Source of the DNA: Sphingomonas sp. 32-62-10
GTDB taxonomy: Bacteria > Pseudomonadota > Alphaproteobacteria > Sphingomonadales > Sphingomonadaceae
Reading direction: 5' to 3'
NCBI GenBank assembly: GCA_002280555.1
Contig: NCEE01000003.1
Coordinates: 18,503 to 82,502 of the forward strand
DNA length: 64,000 nucleotides
Both the position numbers and the translations under genes were made by a program. Shown piece by piece: positions 45,768 through 56,187 of the stretch (positions are counted from its first letter, which is position 1; every line of letters begins with the position of its first letter). Below the pieces are notes generated by a model. It searched no databases and had not been told where the DNA came from. It saw only the letters and a program-made list of their open reading frames with translations.

Positions 45768-47033
45768 TCACGCTGCGTCGCCGGCCTTTTCCTTCTTGGT
45801 ATAGACGCGAATCGGTTCCTTGCGGCCCTCGATGACGTCCTTATCGATCATCACCTCATCAACGCCGTCCATGCCGGGCAGATCGAACATCGTATCGAGC
45901 AAGATGCCTTCCAGAATCGAACGAAGTCCGCGCGCACCGGTCTTGCGATCAATCGCCTTTTTGGCGACCGTCACCAGCGCATCGTCGGTAAAATCGAGCT
46001 GGACCGATTCCATATCGAACAGCTTTTGATACTGCTTCACCAGCGCATTCTTGGGCTCGGTCAGGATCGTGACGAGCGCAGGCACGTCGAGATCTTCCAG
46101 TGTCGCAATCACCGGCAGGCGGCCGACAAATTCAGGGATCAGACCGAATTTGAGGAGATCCTCGGGCTCGACCGACTTGAGTACCTCGCCCGTGCGCCGT
46201 TCTTCCGACGCAGCAACATAGGCACCGAAACCGATCGACTTGCCCTGGAGTCGGTCACCAATGATCTTTTCGAGACCCGAAAAAGCGCCGCCGCAGATGA
46301 ACAGAATGTTCGTCGTGTCGACCTGCAAGAACTCCTGCTGCGGATGCTTGCGCCCGCCCTGTGGCGGCACGCTCGCGGTGGTGCCTTCCATCAGCTTGAG
46401 CAGCGCCTGCTGCACGCCTTCGCCGCTTACATCGCGCGTGATCGACGGGTTTTCGGCCTTGCGGCTGATCTTGTCGATCTCGTCGATATAGACGATGCCA
46501 CGCTGCGCGCGTTCGACGTTGTAGTCAGACGCCTGAAGCAGCTTCAGGATGATGTTCTCAACATCCTCGCCGACATAGCCCGCCTCGGTCAGCGTGGTCG
46601 CATCAGCCATGGTGAAGGGCACGTCGAGAATGCGCGCCAATGTCTGCGCCAGCAACGTCTTGCCGCAGCCGGTGGGGCCGACGAGCAGGATGTTCGACTT
46701 AGCCAGTTCGACATCGGCGCCCTTCTGACCGTGGTTCAGACGCTTGTAATGGTTGTGCACCGCCACGGAGAGCACACGCTTGGCGCGCTTCTGGCCGATG
46801 ACATAATCGTCGAGCACATCGCAGATCGCCTGGGGCGTCGGCACGCCGCCATCTTTCTTGCTGACCAATGCTGATTTGGTCTCTTCACGGATGATGTCGT
46901 TGCAGAGTTCCACGCATTCATCGCAGATGAACACCGTGGGGCCGGCGATCAGCTTGCGTACCTCATGCTGCGATTTACCGCAGAACGAGCAATAGAGCGT
47001 ACTCTTCGAATCGCCGCCGCTGAGCTTCGTCAT
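45768..47033 (-). CDS. clpX: ATP-dependent Clp protease ATP-binding subunit ClpX
   Basis: About 421 residues. The zinc domain CSFC ... CDEC..C is at residues 16-43, Walker A GPTGCGKT, pore loop GYVGEDV, Walker B YIDEIDK, and sensor 2 GARGLRSI. It unfolds tagged substrates for ClpP. It lies 104 bases downstream of clpP in the usual order. Confidence 0.98.
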   Translation of the reverse strand: MTKLSGGDSKSTLYCSFCGKSQHEVRKLIAGPTVFICDECVELCNDIIREETKSALVSKKDGGVPTPQAICDVLDDYVIGQKRAKRVLSVAVHNHYKRLNHGQKGADVELAKSNILLVGPTGCGKTLLAQTLARILDVPFTMADATTLTEAGYVGEDVENIILKLLQASDYNVERAQRGIVYIDEIDKISRKAENPSITRDVSGEGVQQALLKLMEGTTASVPPQGGRKHPQQEFLQVDTTNILFICGGAFSGLEKIIGDRLQGKSIGFGAYVAASEERRTGEVLKSVEPEDLLKFGLIPEFVGRLPVIATLEDLDVPALVTILTEPKNALVKQYQKLFDMESVQLDFTDDALVTVAKKAIDRKTGARGLRSILEGILLDTMFDLPGMDGVDEVMIDKDVIEGRKEPIRVYTKKEKAGDAA

Positions 47034-47137
47034 TCAATCCATCCTTCGCGCAATACGCGCGCGTTCGAGGGGCGATCATACTAGACCGCCCCGCTTCAAT
47101 CGTACAATCACCAAAATCGCGTTACGATCTGGGCAGG

Positions 47138-47800
47138 TCAGGCGGCTACCGTCGATGCATCTTCGGTTGGCATTGGCCGCTTTTCAATCACTTCGTCGAT
47201 CAGGCCGAAGGTCTTGGCCTCATCAGCGCTCAAAAACTTGTCGCGGTCCATGGCCAGTTCGATCGCGTCGAGCGGCTGGCCGGTGTATTTCGCGTATAGC
47301 TGGTTCAGATTGTGCCGAATACGCAGGATCTCGCGCGCCTGAATCTCGATATCGGTCGCCATGCCCTGCGCACCGCCAGAAGGCTGGTGGATCATGATCC
47401 GCGCATTGGTGAGCGCCACGCGCATGCCAGGTTCGCCAGCCGAGAGCAGAAAGCTGCCCATCGATGCTGCCTGACCGATGCAGAACGTGCCAACGCGGGG
47501 ACGAATATATTGCATCGTATCATGAATCGCCATGCCCGCCGTGACGACACCGCCCGGCGAGTTGATGTACATATAAATGTCCTTCTTCGGATTTTCCGAC
47601 TCGAGGAACAGCAGCTGGGCAGTGATGACCGACGCCATGTGATCCTCGACCTGGCCGGTCACGAAGATGATGCGTTCACGCAAAAGCCGCGAATAAATGT
47701 CGAAACTGCGTTCGCCGCGATTTGATTGTTCAATGACGATGGGGACCAGGCCGCCAGTCTCGGGGTTGGTGAAGGTGCCGGTTTCGAATGGATTATGCAT
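47138..47800 (-). CDS. clpP: ATP-dependent Clp protease proteolytic subunit ClpP
   Basis: About 220 residues from ATG 47800. The catalytic Ser lies in [11 protein letters not shown], His in MIHQPSGG and Asp in the following IEIQAREI... region; [13 protein letters not shown] and [12 protein letters not shown] match the family. A longer frame to 47938 runs into the glycosyltransferase gene and is not needed. Confidence 0.97.
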   Translation of the reverse strand: MHNPFETGTFTNPETGGLVPIVIEQSNRGERSFDIYSRLLRERIIFVTGQVEDHMASVITAQLLFLESENPKKDIYMYINSPGGVVTAGMAIHDTMQYIRPRVGTFCIGQAASMGSFLLSAGEPGMRVALTNARIMIHQPSGGAQGMATDIEIQAREILRIRHNLNQLYAKYTGQPLDAIELAMDRDKFLSADEAKTFGLIDEVIEKRPMPTEDASTVAA

Positions 47801-47861
47801 GGGGGTCTCGCTGGTCCTTGTGCGCGCTGAAATGCCTACATCGGCCTTGAGGAAAGCGAGT

Positions 47862-48809
47862 TCAAGCCCTCTTCCCCCATGGCAGCCCCGGCGCTGTGAA
47901 CGACAGATAGGCCAACCGCCGCACTTCGCGCCGCCCACGGACCACCGTATCCAGGATCAACCCGGTAAATCCGCACAGCGCGGCAAGGATCATCAGCCCC
48001 GTCACCAGCACCGCGGTCGGGAGCCGCGGCACGAGACCTGTTTCGAGATAAGTAGATACCAGCGGCACACTTAGAACCAACGCTGCGAGCGCGAGCACCG
48101 CACCGATCGCACCGAAAAACAGCATTGGCCGTTCAATCCGATACAACGTGGCGATGGTGCGCAAAATCCGGAAACCGTCACGATATGTACTGAGCTTCGA
48201 CGTCGACCCTTCCGGCCGCGCATAATAGGGCGTCGCAATTTCGGCGACCGGCATTTTTAGCTCGAGCGCGTGGACGCTGATTTCGGTTTCGATCTCGAAC
48301 CCGCCTGTCAGCACCGGAAAACTTTTCACAAATCGCCTGGAGAACACACGGTAACCCGATAAAATATCAGTGAAGCTCCGCCCGAACAGCTGGGTCAGCA
48401 TCCCGGTCAACACCGCATTGCCCAGCTGATGCCCAGCCCGATAGGCCTCCTGCACCTGCGTGACGCGCGATCCCACGACCATGTCGAGCTGCTCGTCAAC
48501 CATGCGGGCGACCATCGCGGGGGCAGACGGCGCATCATAGGTCGCGTCGCCATCAGCCATGACATATATATCGGCATCGATATCGGCGAACATGCGGCGA
48601 ACGACATTGCCCTTGCCCTGCATCCGCTCGCTGCGCACCACCGCACCAGCCGCCCGCGCTACCTCGACGGTGCGGTCGCTGCTGTTGTTGTCATAGACAT
48701 AGACCGTCGCGTTCGGCAGCGACGTGCGGAACCCCGCGACGGTCTGCGCAATCGCTGCTTCCTCGTTGTAACAGGGCAGCAGCACAGCGATCACGGGCGC
48801 ATCGCTCAT
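47862..48809 (-). CDS. GT2-family glycosyltransferase with C-terminal membrane helices
   Basis: About 315 residues from ATG 48809 (GGAG six bases upstream); an ATG at 48869 would add 20. The GT-A domain carries [17 protein letters not shown], the metal motif MADGDATY and [13 protein letters not shown]. Two hydrophobic segments follow ([21 protein letters not shown] and [19 protein letters not shown]). This matches dolichol-phosphate-mannose-synthase-like enzymes that load sugars on polyprenyl phosphate. The acceptor is inference. It lies between tig and clpP. Confidence 0.87.
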   Translation of the reverse strand: MSDAPVIAVLLPCYNEEAAIAQTVAGFRTSLPNATVYVYDNNSSDRTVEVARAAGAVVRSERMQGKGNVVRRMFADIDADIYVMADGDATYDAPSAPAMVARMVDEQLDMVVGSRVTQVQEAYRAGHQLGNAVLTGMLTQLFGRSFTDILSGYRVFSRRFVKSFPVLTGGFEIETEISVHALELKMPVAEIATPYYARPEGSTSKLSTYRDGFRILRTIATLYRIERPMLFFGAIGAVLALAALVLSVPLVSTYLETGLVPRLPTAVLVTGLMILAALCGFTGLILDTVVRGRREVRRLAYLSFTAPGLPWGKRA

Positions 48810-48928
48810 TACCTGCTCCAACGCCCTGCCCGCCTCACGCAGCACTGATCCGGCCACCAACTCGTTCATTCCCGCCCACTCCCATCACGATCGATTGGTC
48901 ATAGGCGGGAAAGACAAACAAGTCGTGA

Positions 48929-50524
48929 TCAGGCATCCGCCTTCTTGGCAGCCGCCTTTTTGGCAGCAGGCTTCTTGGCGGGCTTGGCTTCGGCGGGCTC
49001 GGCGTCAGCATGCTCGGCCGCAGGCTCAGCTGCCTTTTTTGCCTTTTTGGCGGCAGGTTTTGCAGCTTCCTCGGCCGCCGGTTCAGCAGCGTCTTCCGTT
49101 GCAGCCGCCTTTTTGGGCGCCGCCTTCTTGGCCTTGGCGGCTGGCTTGGCGTCATGATCGTGATCGTGGCCGCAACCCGGGCCATGGACATGGCTGTCTT
49201 CGCTTTCGATCGCCGCTTCGATTTCCTCGCGCGTTACTTCGCGCTCGGTGATCGTCGCTTGCCCAAAGAGCCAGTCGACAACCTTGTCCTCGTACAGCGG
49301 CGCGCGCAGCTGAGCGGCGGCCATCGGCTCCTGCCGCACATATTCGATGAAGCGCGTGCGCTCTTCCGGGCTATATTGCTGCGCCGCTTGTGCGATCAGC
49401 CGGTTCATTTCCTGCTGAGTCACTTCGACGCCATTCTTCTGGCCAATTTCGGACAGCAACAGCCCCAGGCGAACCCGGCGCTCGGCAATGGCAAGGTAAT
49501 CGCCGCGCTCAGCCTCCATTTCAGCAATTGCTTCGGCAGGATCGGCCTCATGGCTCGCCTCATGCTGCAGCTGCGCCCAGATCTGCTGGAATTCGGCTTC
49601 CACCATCGATGGCGGCACTTCGAAATCATGGCCGACGGCGAGCTGATCGAGCAGCTTGCGCTTCATGTGGGTGCGCGTCAGGCCGTTATGCTCCTGCTCG
49701 ATCTGCCCTTTCAGCAGACCACGCAGCTGCTCCAGGCTCTCAAGCCCTAGCGAGGTCGCCAGTTCCTCGTCGATCGCGGCTTCCTTGGGGGTGCGAACGT
49801 CCTTGATCACCAGATCGAACGTCGCGGCAGCACCCTTCAGGTTTTCAGCCGCATAATCATCGGGGAAATTGACGTTAATCGTGAGCTCTGCGCCCTTCTT
49901 CACGCCGATCAGCTGATCTTCGAAGCCAGGGATCAGGCGACCGGTGCCGATCTCAACCGACATGTCCTCACCCGTGCCACCATCGAACGCCACGCCGTCA
50001 ACCTTGCCGACGAAATCCATAACAACCAGATCGCCCGTCTTAGCCTTGTGCGTCTTCGGGGCGTCTTCGAATCGCTTCTGCTGATCGGCAAAGCGCTGGA
50101 GCTGCGCATCGACGGCAGCATCATCCACCGGCACCACGAGGCGCTCCAGCGTCAGCCCTTCGATCGCTGGGGTTGGCACTTCCGGCAGCACTTCAAGCGT
50201 TACCGTGATCTCGGCGTCCTTGCCGATTTCATAACCATCATCGAGCGCGACCGAAGGCTGCATCGCTGGTCGCAGTTTTTTCTCGCTGATCAGCTGCTGG
50301 ATGCCGTCCTGAATTGAGGTGTTGAGGGCGTCCTGAGTCAGCGCCGGGCCGTGCATCTTGCGTACCAGGTTGGCGGGCACCTTGCCGGGCCGAAAACCGG
50401 GCATGCGAATTTGCGGAGCGACCTTCTTAATCTCCGCTTCGACGCGCGATTCGATATCCTTGGCGGTGATCTTGAGCGAATAAGCGCGCTTCAGGCCTTC
50501 GTTCAACGTCTCAACAGTCTGCAT
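48929..50524 (-). CDS. tig: Trigger factor with long His-rich and Lys/Ala-rich C-terminal tail
   Basis: Ribosome-bound chaperone and prolyl isomerase. About 531 residues, some 80-100 longer than usual. The ribosome-binding GFRPGKVP is at residues 44-51, the FKBP domain includes GDLVVMDFVG and FEDQLIGVKKG, and the helical C-domain ends near residue 440. A His-rich patch (HVHGPGCGHDHDHD) follows, then about 75 residues of Ala/Lys/Glu/Pro in AAKKA-type repeats. The His patch resembles nickel or zinc sites; the tail resembles histone H1-like tails. Confidence 0.95.
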   Translation of the reverse strand: MQTVETLNEGLKRAYSLKITAKDIESRVEAEIKKVAPQIRMPGFRPGKVPANLVRKMHGPALTQDALNTSIQDGIQQLISEKKLRPAMQPSVALDDGYEIGKDAEITVTLEVLPEVPTPAIEGLTLERLVVPVDDAAVDAQLQRFADQQKRFEDAPKTHKAKTGDLVVMDFVGKVDGVAFDGGTGEDMSVEIGTGRLIPGFEDQLIGVKKGAELTINVNFPDDYAAENLKGAAATFDLVIKDVRTPKEAAIDEELATSLGLESLEQLRGLLKGQIEQEHNGLTRTHMKRKLLDQLAVGHDFEVPPSMVEAEFQQIWAQLQHEASHEADPAEAIAEMEAERGDYLAIAERRVRLGLLLSEIGQKNGVEVTQQEMNRLIAQAAQQYSPEERTRFIEYVRQEPMAAAQLRAPLYEDKVVDWLFGQATITEREVTREEIEAAIESEDSHVHGPGCGHDHDHDAKPAAKAKKAAPKKAAATEDAAEPAAEEAAKPAAKKAKKAAEPAAEHADAEPAEAKPAKKPAAKKAAAKKADA

Positions 50525-50584
50525 TTTGGCTCTTTTCGTCAGCTAATTCTTAGAAGGGCAGTCCCGGCTGCAAGGCAGCGGGAC

Positions 50585-50669
50585 TGGTGCGGGCGAAGGG
50601 ACTCGAACCCCCACATCTTGCGATGGCAGGACCTAAACCTGCTGCGTCTACCAGTTCCGCCACGCCCGC
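50585..50669 (-). tRNA. tRNA-Leu (anticodon TAG)
   Basis: 85 bases with a long variable arm and encoded CCA: acceptor GCGGGCG/CGCCCGC, anticodon loop TTTAGGT, T-loop TTCGAGT. Anticodon TAG reads CUA-type Leu codons. Confidence 0.96.
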
Positions 50670-50761
50670 AAGGACAGCGCCAGTCGGCGATGGTCTATAG
50701 CAGCGATGCACGCCGGGGCAAGCGCGCGATCATCCAGCGATGATGCGCGCGTTCCAGCCCG

Positions 50762-53500
50762 TTACAGCGCCCCGTGGCACTGCTTGTATTTTTTGCCCGA
50801 TCCGCAGGGGCACGGCGCGTTCCGGCTCACGCGTCCTTCCCACTGGGAGGGATCATCACCAAATTCATTGCCTTCAAGGCGCGGCATTGTCAGCGGCGCG
50901 ATGCGCGTCGTGACTAGGCCAAGATTATTACCACCGTCGATATCGTTGCTGTCGTCCAGCCCGGTGAACGGGTCGAAGTGCGATGTGATGAAATCGGGAA
51001 GATCAGGCAGCGACGTTTGCGGTTGCAGCTGGAACTGGGCGTGCGCGATCGTCTTGGTCACGTCCTCGCGAATCGTGCCGAGCATGCGTTCGAACAGCGC
51101 AAACGCCTCCTGCTTATACTCATTAATCGGCGTTTTCTGCGCATAGGCGCGCAAGTGCACGACCTGGCGCAACGCATCGAGCGTCGAGAGATGCTCCTTC
51201 CAGTGGTGATCGAGATTCTGGAGCAGGATCGACTTCTCGACCTGCGTCCAGGTTTCCGGATCGAGCGCCTCTGCCTTGGCGGTTACGTGCGCATCGGCGG
51301 CCTCGCGCACGCGTTCCTCGACAAGTTCAGGGTCGATCGCTTCCTCGGCAAGCCAAGCATCGAACGGCGGATCAATGCCCAGCATGTCCTGAACGCTCGC
51401 GCGCAACCCCTCGATATCCCATTGCTCGGGATAGCTGTTGGGCGGGCACGCCGTGCCGACAAGCGTGTTCACGGTTTCCGATCGCATGTCAGACACAACG
51501 TCGCCCACGGTATCGGCGTCCATGATGTCGCTGCGCTGTTCATAGATAACCTTGCGCTGATCGTTCATCACGTCATCATATTCAACGACCTGCTTGCGGG
51601 TGTCATAGTTTCGCGCCTCGACCTTGCGCTGCGCGGTCTCGATCGCCTTGCTGAGCCATTTCGATCCGATCGCCTCACCATCGGCGATGTTGGACCGCAT
51701 CATCTTCGCAAACATCGTGTCTGGCCCGAAGATTCGCAGCAGATCGTCGTCGAGCGACAGATAGAAGCGGCTGAGGCCCGGGTCGCCCTGGCGGCCTGAA
51801 CGTCCGCGCAACTGGTTATCGATGCGGCGGCTTTCATGCCGTTCGGTGCCGAGCACGAACAAGCCACCGGCCGCGAGCACCTCGGCCTTTTCGGCAGCGA
51901 CTTCGGCTTTGATCCGCTCGATCGCCGCCTCGCGCTCCGGTCCTTCGGCGAGCCCGACCAGCTCGTCATTGATGCGGAACTCGATATTGCCGCCCAGCTG
52001 AATGTCAGTCCCGCGGCCCGCCATGTTGGTGGCGATCGTCACCACGCTCTTGCGGCCCGCCTGCGCCACGATGTGCGCCTCACGCTCATGCTGGCGCGCG
52101 TTCAGCACTTCGTGCACCACGCCTTCCTTTACCAGGAACTCGCTCAAAAGCTCGGATTTCTCGATCGAGACGGTGCCGACCAGCACGGGTTGCCCGAGTT
52201 CGGCATGGTGCTTGATCTTTTTAGCGATCGCCTGAAACTTGTCCTGGGTGTTCTTGTAGAACTCGTCTTCTTCGTCGACCCGCTTCACGGGCACGTTGGT
52301 GGGAATGGTGACGACGTTCATCTTGTAGATGTCAAAAAATTCGGCTGCCTCGGTCGCGGCAGTCCCGGTCATGCCCGATAGCGTTGGATACATGCGGAAA
52401 TAATTCTGGAACGTGATCGACGCCATCGTCTGGTTCTCGGGCTCGATCGCAACACCTTCCTTGGCTTCCACCGCTTGGTGCAGGCCATCGGACCAGCGTC
52501 GTCCGTCCATCATACGGCCGGTGAATTCATCAATGATGATCACCTTGTCGTCCTTGACGATGTAATCGGTGTCGCGCTTGAACATCTTGTTTGCGCGCAG
52601 CGACTGGTTGACGTGGTGCACCACCTGGGTGTTCTCGAAATCATACAGGTTGCTGCCTTCCAGCAGCCCGGCTTCCTCCAGCATCCGCTCGGTGAGCTCG
52701 GTGCCCGCTTCGGTCAGGATGATCGACTTCTGCTTTTCGTCGAGCTCATAGGTCGATGCATCAAGCTGCTTCACGATCGCATCGACGCGCAGATACAGAT
52801 CGGTTTTGTCGTCGGTCGGGCCGGAAATGATCAGTGGGGTCCGCGCTTCGTCGATCAGGATCGAATCGACTTCGTCGACAATCGCGAAGTTGAACTTGCG
52901 CTGCACCATCGATTCGCGGTCGTACTTCATGTTGTCGCGCAGATAATCAAAGCCGAGTTCGTTGTTGGTCGCATAGGTGATGTCGGCGTTATAGGCATCA
53001 CGGCGTTGCTGATCGGTCAGGTTCGGTACGATGACGCCGGTCGTCATCCCCAGATAGCGATAAACATTGCTCATCCATTCGGCATCACGCGCCGCCAGAT
53101 AATCGTTCACTGTCACAACGTGCACGCCGGTGCCTGGCAGTGCGTTTAGATAGCTAGCGAGCGTCGCGACCAGCGTCTTGCCCTCGCCCGTGCGCATTTC
53201 GGCAATCTCGCCGCGGTGGAGCACAATACCGCCAATCATCTGCACGTCGTAATGACGCTGGCCCAGCGTCCGCTTGGCAGCTTCGCGCACCGTTGCAAAC
53301 GCTTCAGGCAGCAGATCATCGAGCGTCGCACCATTGGCCAACCGCTCTCGGAACACGGCGGTCTGCGCAGAAAGTGTCGCGTCATCCATCGCTGCGATCT
53401 GCGGCTCGAACGCATTGATCTTGTTCACGATTGCACCGAGCGATTTGACGTAGCGGTCGTTCGACGATCCGAAAATGGTTTTGGCGAGGCCACCGAGCAT
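50762..53500 (-). CDS. secA: Preprotein translocase ATPase SecA
   Basis: About 912 residues, the alphaproteobacterial length. Walker [13 protein letters not shown]-type [33 protein letters not shown] and the C-terminal zinc motif [14 protein letters not shown] are intact. It drives Sec-dependent export. The start at 53500 begins [21 protein letters not shown], the normal N-terminus. Confidence 0.98.
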   Translation of the reverse strand: MLGGLAKTIFGSSNDRYVKSLGAIVNKINAFEPQIAAMDDATLSAQTAVFRERLANGATLDDLLPEAFATVREAAKRTLGQRHYDVQMIGGIVLHRGEIAEMRTGEGKTLVATLASYLNALPGTGVHVVTVNDYLAARDAEWMSNVYRYLGMTTGVIVPNLTDQQRRDAYNADITYATNNELGFDYLRDNMKYDRESMVQRKFNFAIVDEVDSILIDEARTPLIISGPTDDKTDLYLRVDAIVKQLDASTYELDEKQKSIILTEAGTELTERMLEEAGLLEGSNLYDFENTQVVHHVNQSLRANKMFKRDTDYIVKDDKVIIIDEFTGRMMDGRRWSDGLHQAVEAKEGVAIEPENQTMASITFQNYFRMYPTLSGMTGTAATEAAEFFDIYKMNVVTIPTNVPVKRVDEEDEFYKNTQDKFQAIAKKIKHHAELGQPVLVGTVSIEKSELLSEFLVKEGVVHEVLNARQHEREAHIVAQAGRKSVVTIATNMAGRGTDIQLGGNIEFRINDELVGLAEGPEREAAIERIKAEVAAEKAEVLAAGGLFVLGTERHESRRIDNQLRGRSGRQGDPGLSRFYLSLDDDLLRIFGPDTMFAKMMRSNIADGEAIGSKWLSKAIETAQRKVEARNYDTRKQVVEYDDVMNDQRKVIYEQRSDIMDADTVGDVVSDMRSETVNTLVGTACPPNSYPEQWDIEGLRASVQDMLGIDPPFDAWLAEEAIDPELVEERVREAADAHVTAKAEALDPETWTQVEKSILLQNLDHHWKEHLSTLDALRQVVHLRAYAQKTPINEYKQEAFALFERMLGTIREDVTKTIAHAQFQLQPQTSLPDLPDFITSHFDPFTGLDDSNDIDGGNNLGLVTTRIAPLTMPRLEGNEFGDDPSQWEGRVSRNAPCPCGSGKKYKQCHGAL

Positions 53501-53607
53501 GATGCTATCCTATGTTCTGGGAATGGCATGACCGACCGAACGGGGTCGCCACGCGAAAAAGGTTTGCGAAAAAAGTCGACCGCGTTTGGCGTCGACGGGG
53601 CCGCGCG

Positions 53608-53898
53608 CTATTCGCGTCGGCGACCCATATAGATTGGGGCGAAGGCCAGCGGACGGGTGACAGCGATCACTGGCGCTGCGGCAACACCGAGACGTGCGGG
53701 CAAAGTCGGTGCTGCGTGATGCACCGGGCGATGCCGTGCGGTCGAGGAACCGACGGCAAGCAGGCGCGTACTCGACACCGTCTGATGCAACCGCACTTCC
53801 GGTGCCCGGCCGTTCGCCACCGCGCCGGTAAGGGCGCTCAGCAACGCGGAGAGGATAAGCAGCAGTTCCAATCGGGTCTTCCGTATCAGGCCAAGCAA
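53608..53898 (-). CDS. Small hypothetical protein with N-terminal membrane segment
   Basis: About 96 residues from a TTG at 53898, directly preceded in frame by a stop, so TTG is the only good start. Residues 8-28 are hydrophobic (TRLELLLILSALLSALTGAVA) after a basic MLGLIRK. The rest is rich in Arg, Ala and Pro. No family recognised and the ribosome-binding site is weak. It lies upstream of secA on the same strand, in an otherwise empty interval. Confidence 0.4.
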   Translation of the reverse strand: MLGLIRKTRLELLLILSALLSALTGAVANGRAPEVRLHQTVSSTRLLAVGSSTARHRPVHHAAPTLPARLGVAAAPVIAVTRPLAFAPIYMGRRRE

Positions 53899-53988
53899 TC
53901 ACATGGGCGCGGTCGCACATAAGCAGTCGGATGCGTAACGTCCATCGCTGATGAAAGTCGCATCACCGCAAAGCGATGCGCTTTTTCG

Positions 53989-54468
53989 CTATTCCTTGGC
54001 GTCCTCAACATCGCTCAATCGCCAACGCATCGCTGATTTCCAGGTCCCTTTCACCGGGTTGCCGTTGCTATCGAGCGCCGGTTTGAACTGCCCGTTCGCG
54101 ATCAGCTGGCTGCAGGTGGTGGAATCGAGCAGATCAGAACCACTCGATTCGATGATGTTGCAGCCGGTAATCCGCCCAGCCGCATCGATATCCAGCGAGA
54201 ATTGCGTACGCCCCTCCTGCGATGCGATCCGCGCTTCGGGGGGATAGGAATCAAGGGGAAACCAGTCACCCGGATTGCCGATTGGCGTCACCCCGGTGGC
54301 GACAGGATCGGCAGGGACTGAGGCGGAAGGTGCCTTCGCAGCAACTTTTGCCTGGGCAGCAAGAGGACGTTGCCCGGCTTGCGCAGGAAGGGCGAGTGGA
54401 GCCCATAAAATCAACGTGCCAAGTATTGCTCGCCGAACGATTGTTACCTTGCCATCGGTTGTACTCAC
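53989..54468 (-). CDS. TonB C-terminal-domain (energy transducer-like) protein
   Basis: About 159 residues from a GTG at 54468, with GGGGG seven bases upstream; this leaves argJ's start free. A hydrophobic segment (ILGTLILWAPLALPAQA) serves as anchor or signal. The C-terminal 85 residues match a TonB domain (FPLDSYPPEARIASQEGRTQFSLDI, GRITGCNIIESSGSDLLDSTTC). The Pro-rich spacer typical of true TonB is short, and no exbBD genes adjoin. It may serve one dedicated receptor, or act as a periplasmic protein with a TonB fold. Confidence 0.78.
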   Translation of the reverse strand: MSTTDGKVTIVRRAILGTLILWAPLALPAQAGQRPLAAQAKVAAKAPSASVPADPVATGVTPIGNPGDWFPLDSYPPEARIASQEGRTQFSLDIDAAGRITGCNIIESSGSDLLDSTTCSQLIANGQFKPALDSNGNPVKGTWKSAMRWRLSDVEDAKE

Positions 54469-54515
54469 TTTAACACCCCCTGCATTCCCCCTCCTTCTAG
54501 GCTCAGAGTCGATCC

Positions 54516-55742
54516 ATGTCATCCCGCTCGCCGCTCGCCCCAGATCGCTTTCCGGATTTGCCCCCGATTGCCGGGGTCACCGTCCAGGTTGCGCGAGCAG
54601 GATATAAGGCGTGGGACAGATATGATCTAACCCTGGTTACGCTCGATCCGACGACCGTTGTTGCAGGCGTCACAACGACCAGCAAATGCCCATCTCCCGA
54701 AGTTGAATGGTGTAGGGCCGCGCTCACGCTTGGGTCGGCGCGCGCTTTGGTGGTGAATGCGGGCAACGCCAACGCCTTTACCGGCAATCGTGGCAGGGCT
54801 GCTGTCGAAGCGATTACCGCACGGATCGCCAGCGCACTCGATTGCCAGCCGTCGGACGTGTTCGTCGCTTCAACGGGCGTGATTGGCGTACCGCTGCCAA
54901 TCGACAAGGCCGAAGCCGGGATCGATGCCGCACTGCAGGCAACCCCTTGCAGCTGGGAGGATGCCGCCAACACGATCGGCACGACCGACACCTTCGCCAA
55001 GGGCGCGTCGACGACCGCCATCGTCGATGGCCGTACGGTGACGCTCGTGGGGATCATCAAAGGGTCCGGCATGATCGCGCCCGACATGGCGACGATGCTC
55101 GGTTTCATCTTTACCGATGCCGCGGTCGATCCAGCCTTCCTGCAAACCGCCCTCGGCGATGCCAACCACACCAGCTTTTCGTGCATCACCGTCGACAGCG
55201 ACACATCGACCAGCGACACCGTGCTCGCCTTTGCGACCGGTAAGGCCGGCAACGCGCCTCTAGTCGATGCCGAATCCCCGGGTGCCGACGCTTTTCGGGC
55301 CGCCCTAAGCGATCTCTGCCTGCAGCTTGCCCATCTCGTCGTGCGCGACGGAGAGGGCGCGTCGAAGTTCATCCGCATCGACATTACCGGTGCGGAAAGT
55401 GACAGAAGCGCCCACCGAATCGGTATGTCGATCGCCAATTCCCCGCTCATCAAAACCGCGATTGCCGGGGAAGACGCCAATTGGGGCCGTGTCGTCATGG
55501 CGGTCGGCAAGGCAGGCGAACCCGCCGACCGCGATCGGCTCTCGATCCGCTTCGGCACCACGCAAGTCGCCCACGATGGTCTGGCGGTTGAGGGGTATGA
55601 TGAAGCCCCGGTCGCCGCGCATCTGAAGGGGCAGGAAATCGATATCGGCGTCGACATCGGCCTGGGCGATGGCCGCGCGACGGTTTGGACGTGCGACCTG
55701 ACGCATGGCTATATTTCGATCAACGCCGATTACCGGAGCTGA
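54516..55742 (+). CDS. argJ: Bifunctional ornithine acetyltransferase / N-acetylglutamate synthase
   Basis: About 408 residues. The autocleavage site is in KGSGMIAPDMATMLGFIFTD, where the Ala-Thr bond splits alpha and beta chains and Thr is the nucleophile. NAGNANAFTG and the C-terminal TCDLTHGYISINADYRS are typical. It recycles the acetyl group in arginine synthesis. It lies directly upstream of a VOC gene; the link is probably only proximity. Confidence 0.97.
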   Translation: MSSRSPLAPDRFPDLPPIAGVTVQVARAGYKAWDRYDLTLVTLDPTTVVAGVTTTSKCPSPEVEWCRAALTLGSARALVVNAGNANAFTGNRGRAAVEAITARIASALDCQPSDVFVASTGVIGVPLPIDKAEAGIDAALQATPCSWEDAANTIGTTDTFAKGASTTAIVDGRTVTLVGIIKGSGMIAPDMATMLGFIFTDAAVDPAFLQTALGDANHTSFSCITVDSDTSTSDTVLAFATGKAGNAPLVDAESPGADAFRAALSDLCLQLAHLVVRDGEGASKFIRIDITGAESDRSAHRIGMSIANSPLIKTAIAGEDANWGRVVMAVGKAGEPADRDRLSIRFGTTQVAHDGLAVEGYDEAPVAAHLKGQEIDIGVDIGLGDGRATVWTCDLTHGYISINADYRS

Positions 55743-55743
55743 G

Positions 55744-56187
55744 ATGCCGCCATCGCTGGTGCCCGAACTGTACGTCAGCGATTTCGACCATAGCCTCGAA
55801 TTCTACACGACGGTCCTTGGTTTCCGGATCGGCTATGCGCGGCACACCGAGAAATTCGCCTATCTTGAGCGCGAGGATACAGCGTTGATGATCGAGCAGC
55901 CCATTGGGCGAATTTGGCTCGCCGGGCCGCTCGAAAAGCCTTTTGGGCGCGGTATCAATCTCCAGATTACGGTCACGTCGGTCGATTCCGTCCATACGGC
56001 AACCATGGCTGCTGGTGTGGTGCTCGTCCAATCGCTGGAGCAACGTGATTATCGTCGCGCAACCGATATCGTCACCGTTCGCCAGTTTGTGATCGCAGAT
56101 CCCGACGGCTATCTGTTGCGCTTCGCCGAAACGATCCGCGTCCGACCGATCGAGCGCCACGCCAACGCACCAGGGGAAATTGCATGA
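55744..56187 (+). CDS. VOC-superfamily protein (glyoxalase/bleomycin-resistance fold)
   Basis: About 147 residues. VPELYVSDFDHSLEFYTTVLGFRIGY is the first beta-alpha-beta unit, and DPDGYLLRFAE closes the second, with a Glu as likely metal ligand. Bleomycin-resistance and glyoxalase relatives share this length; the substrate is unknown. It starts one base after the argJ stop, and the following GST start overlaps its stop. Confidence 0.87.
   Translation: MPPSLVPELYVSDFDHSLEFYTTVLGFRIGYARHTEKFAYLEREDTALMIEQPIGRIWLAGPLEKPFGRGINLQITVTSVDSVHTATMAAGVVLVQSLEQRDYRRATDIVTVRQFVIADPDGYLLRFAETIRVRPIERHANAPGEIA

Noticed and set aside
45483..46874. 463-codon plus-strand frame opposite clpX
   Set aside because: clpX is certain on the minus strand; the opposite frame has no motifs.
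47034..47137. Terminator between clpP and clpX
   Set aside because: GGGGCG/CGCCCC has a 12-base loop and no T-run; too weak to call.
54503..55657. 384-codon minus-strand frame opposite argJ
   Set aside because: Ser/Ala-rich shadow; argJ is intact on the plus strand.
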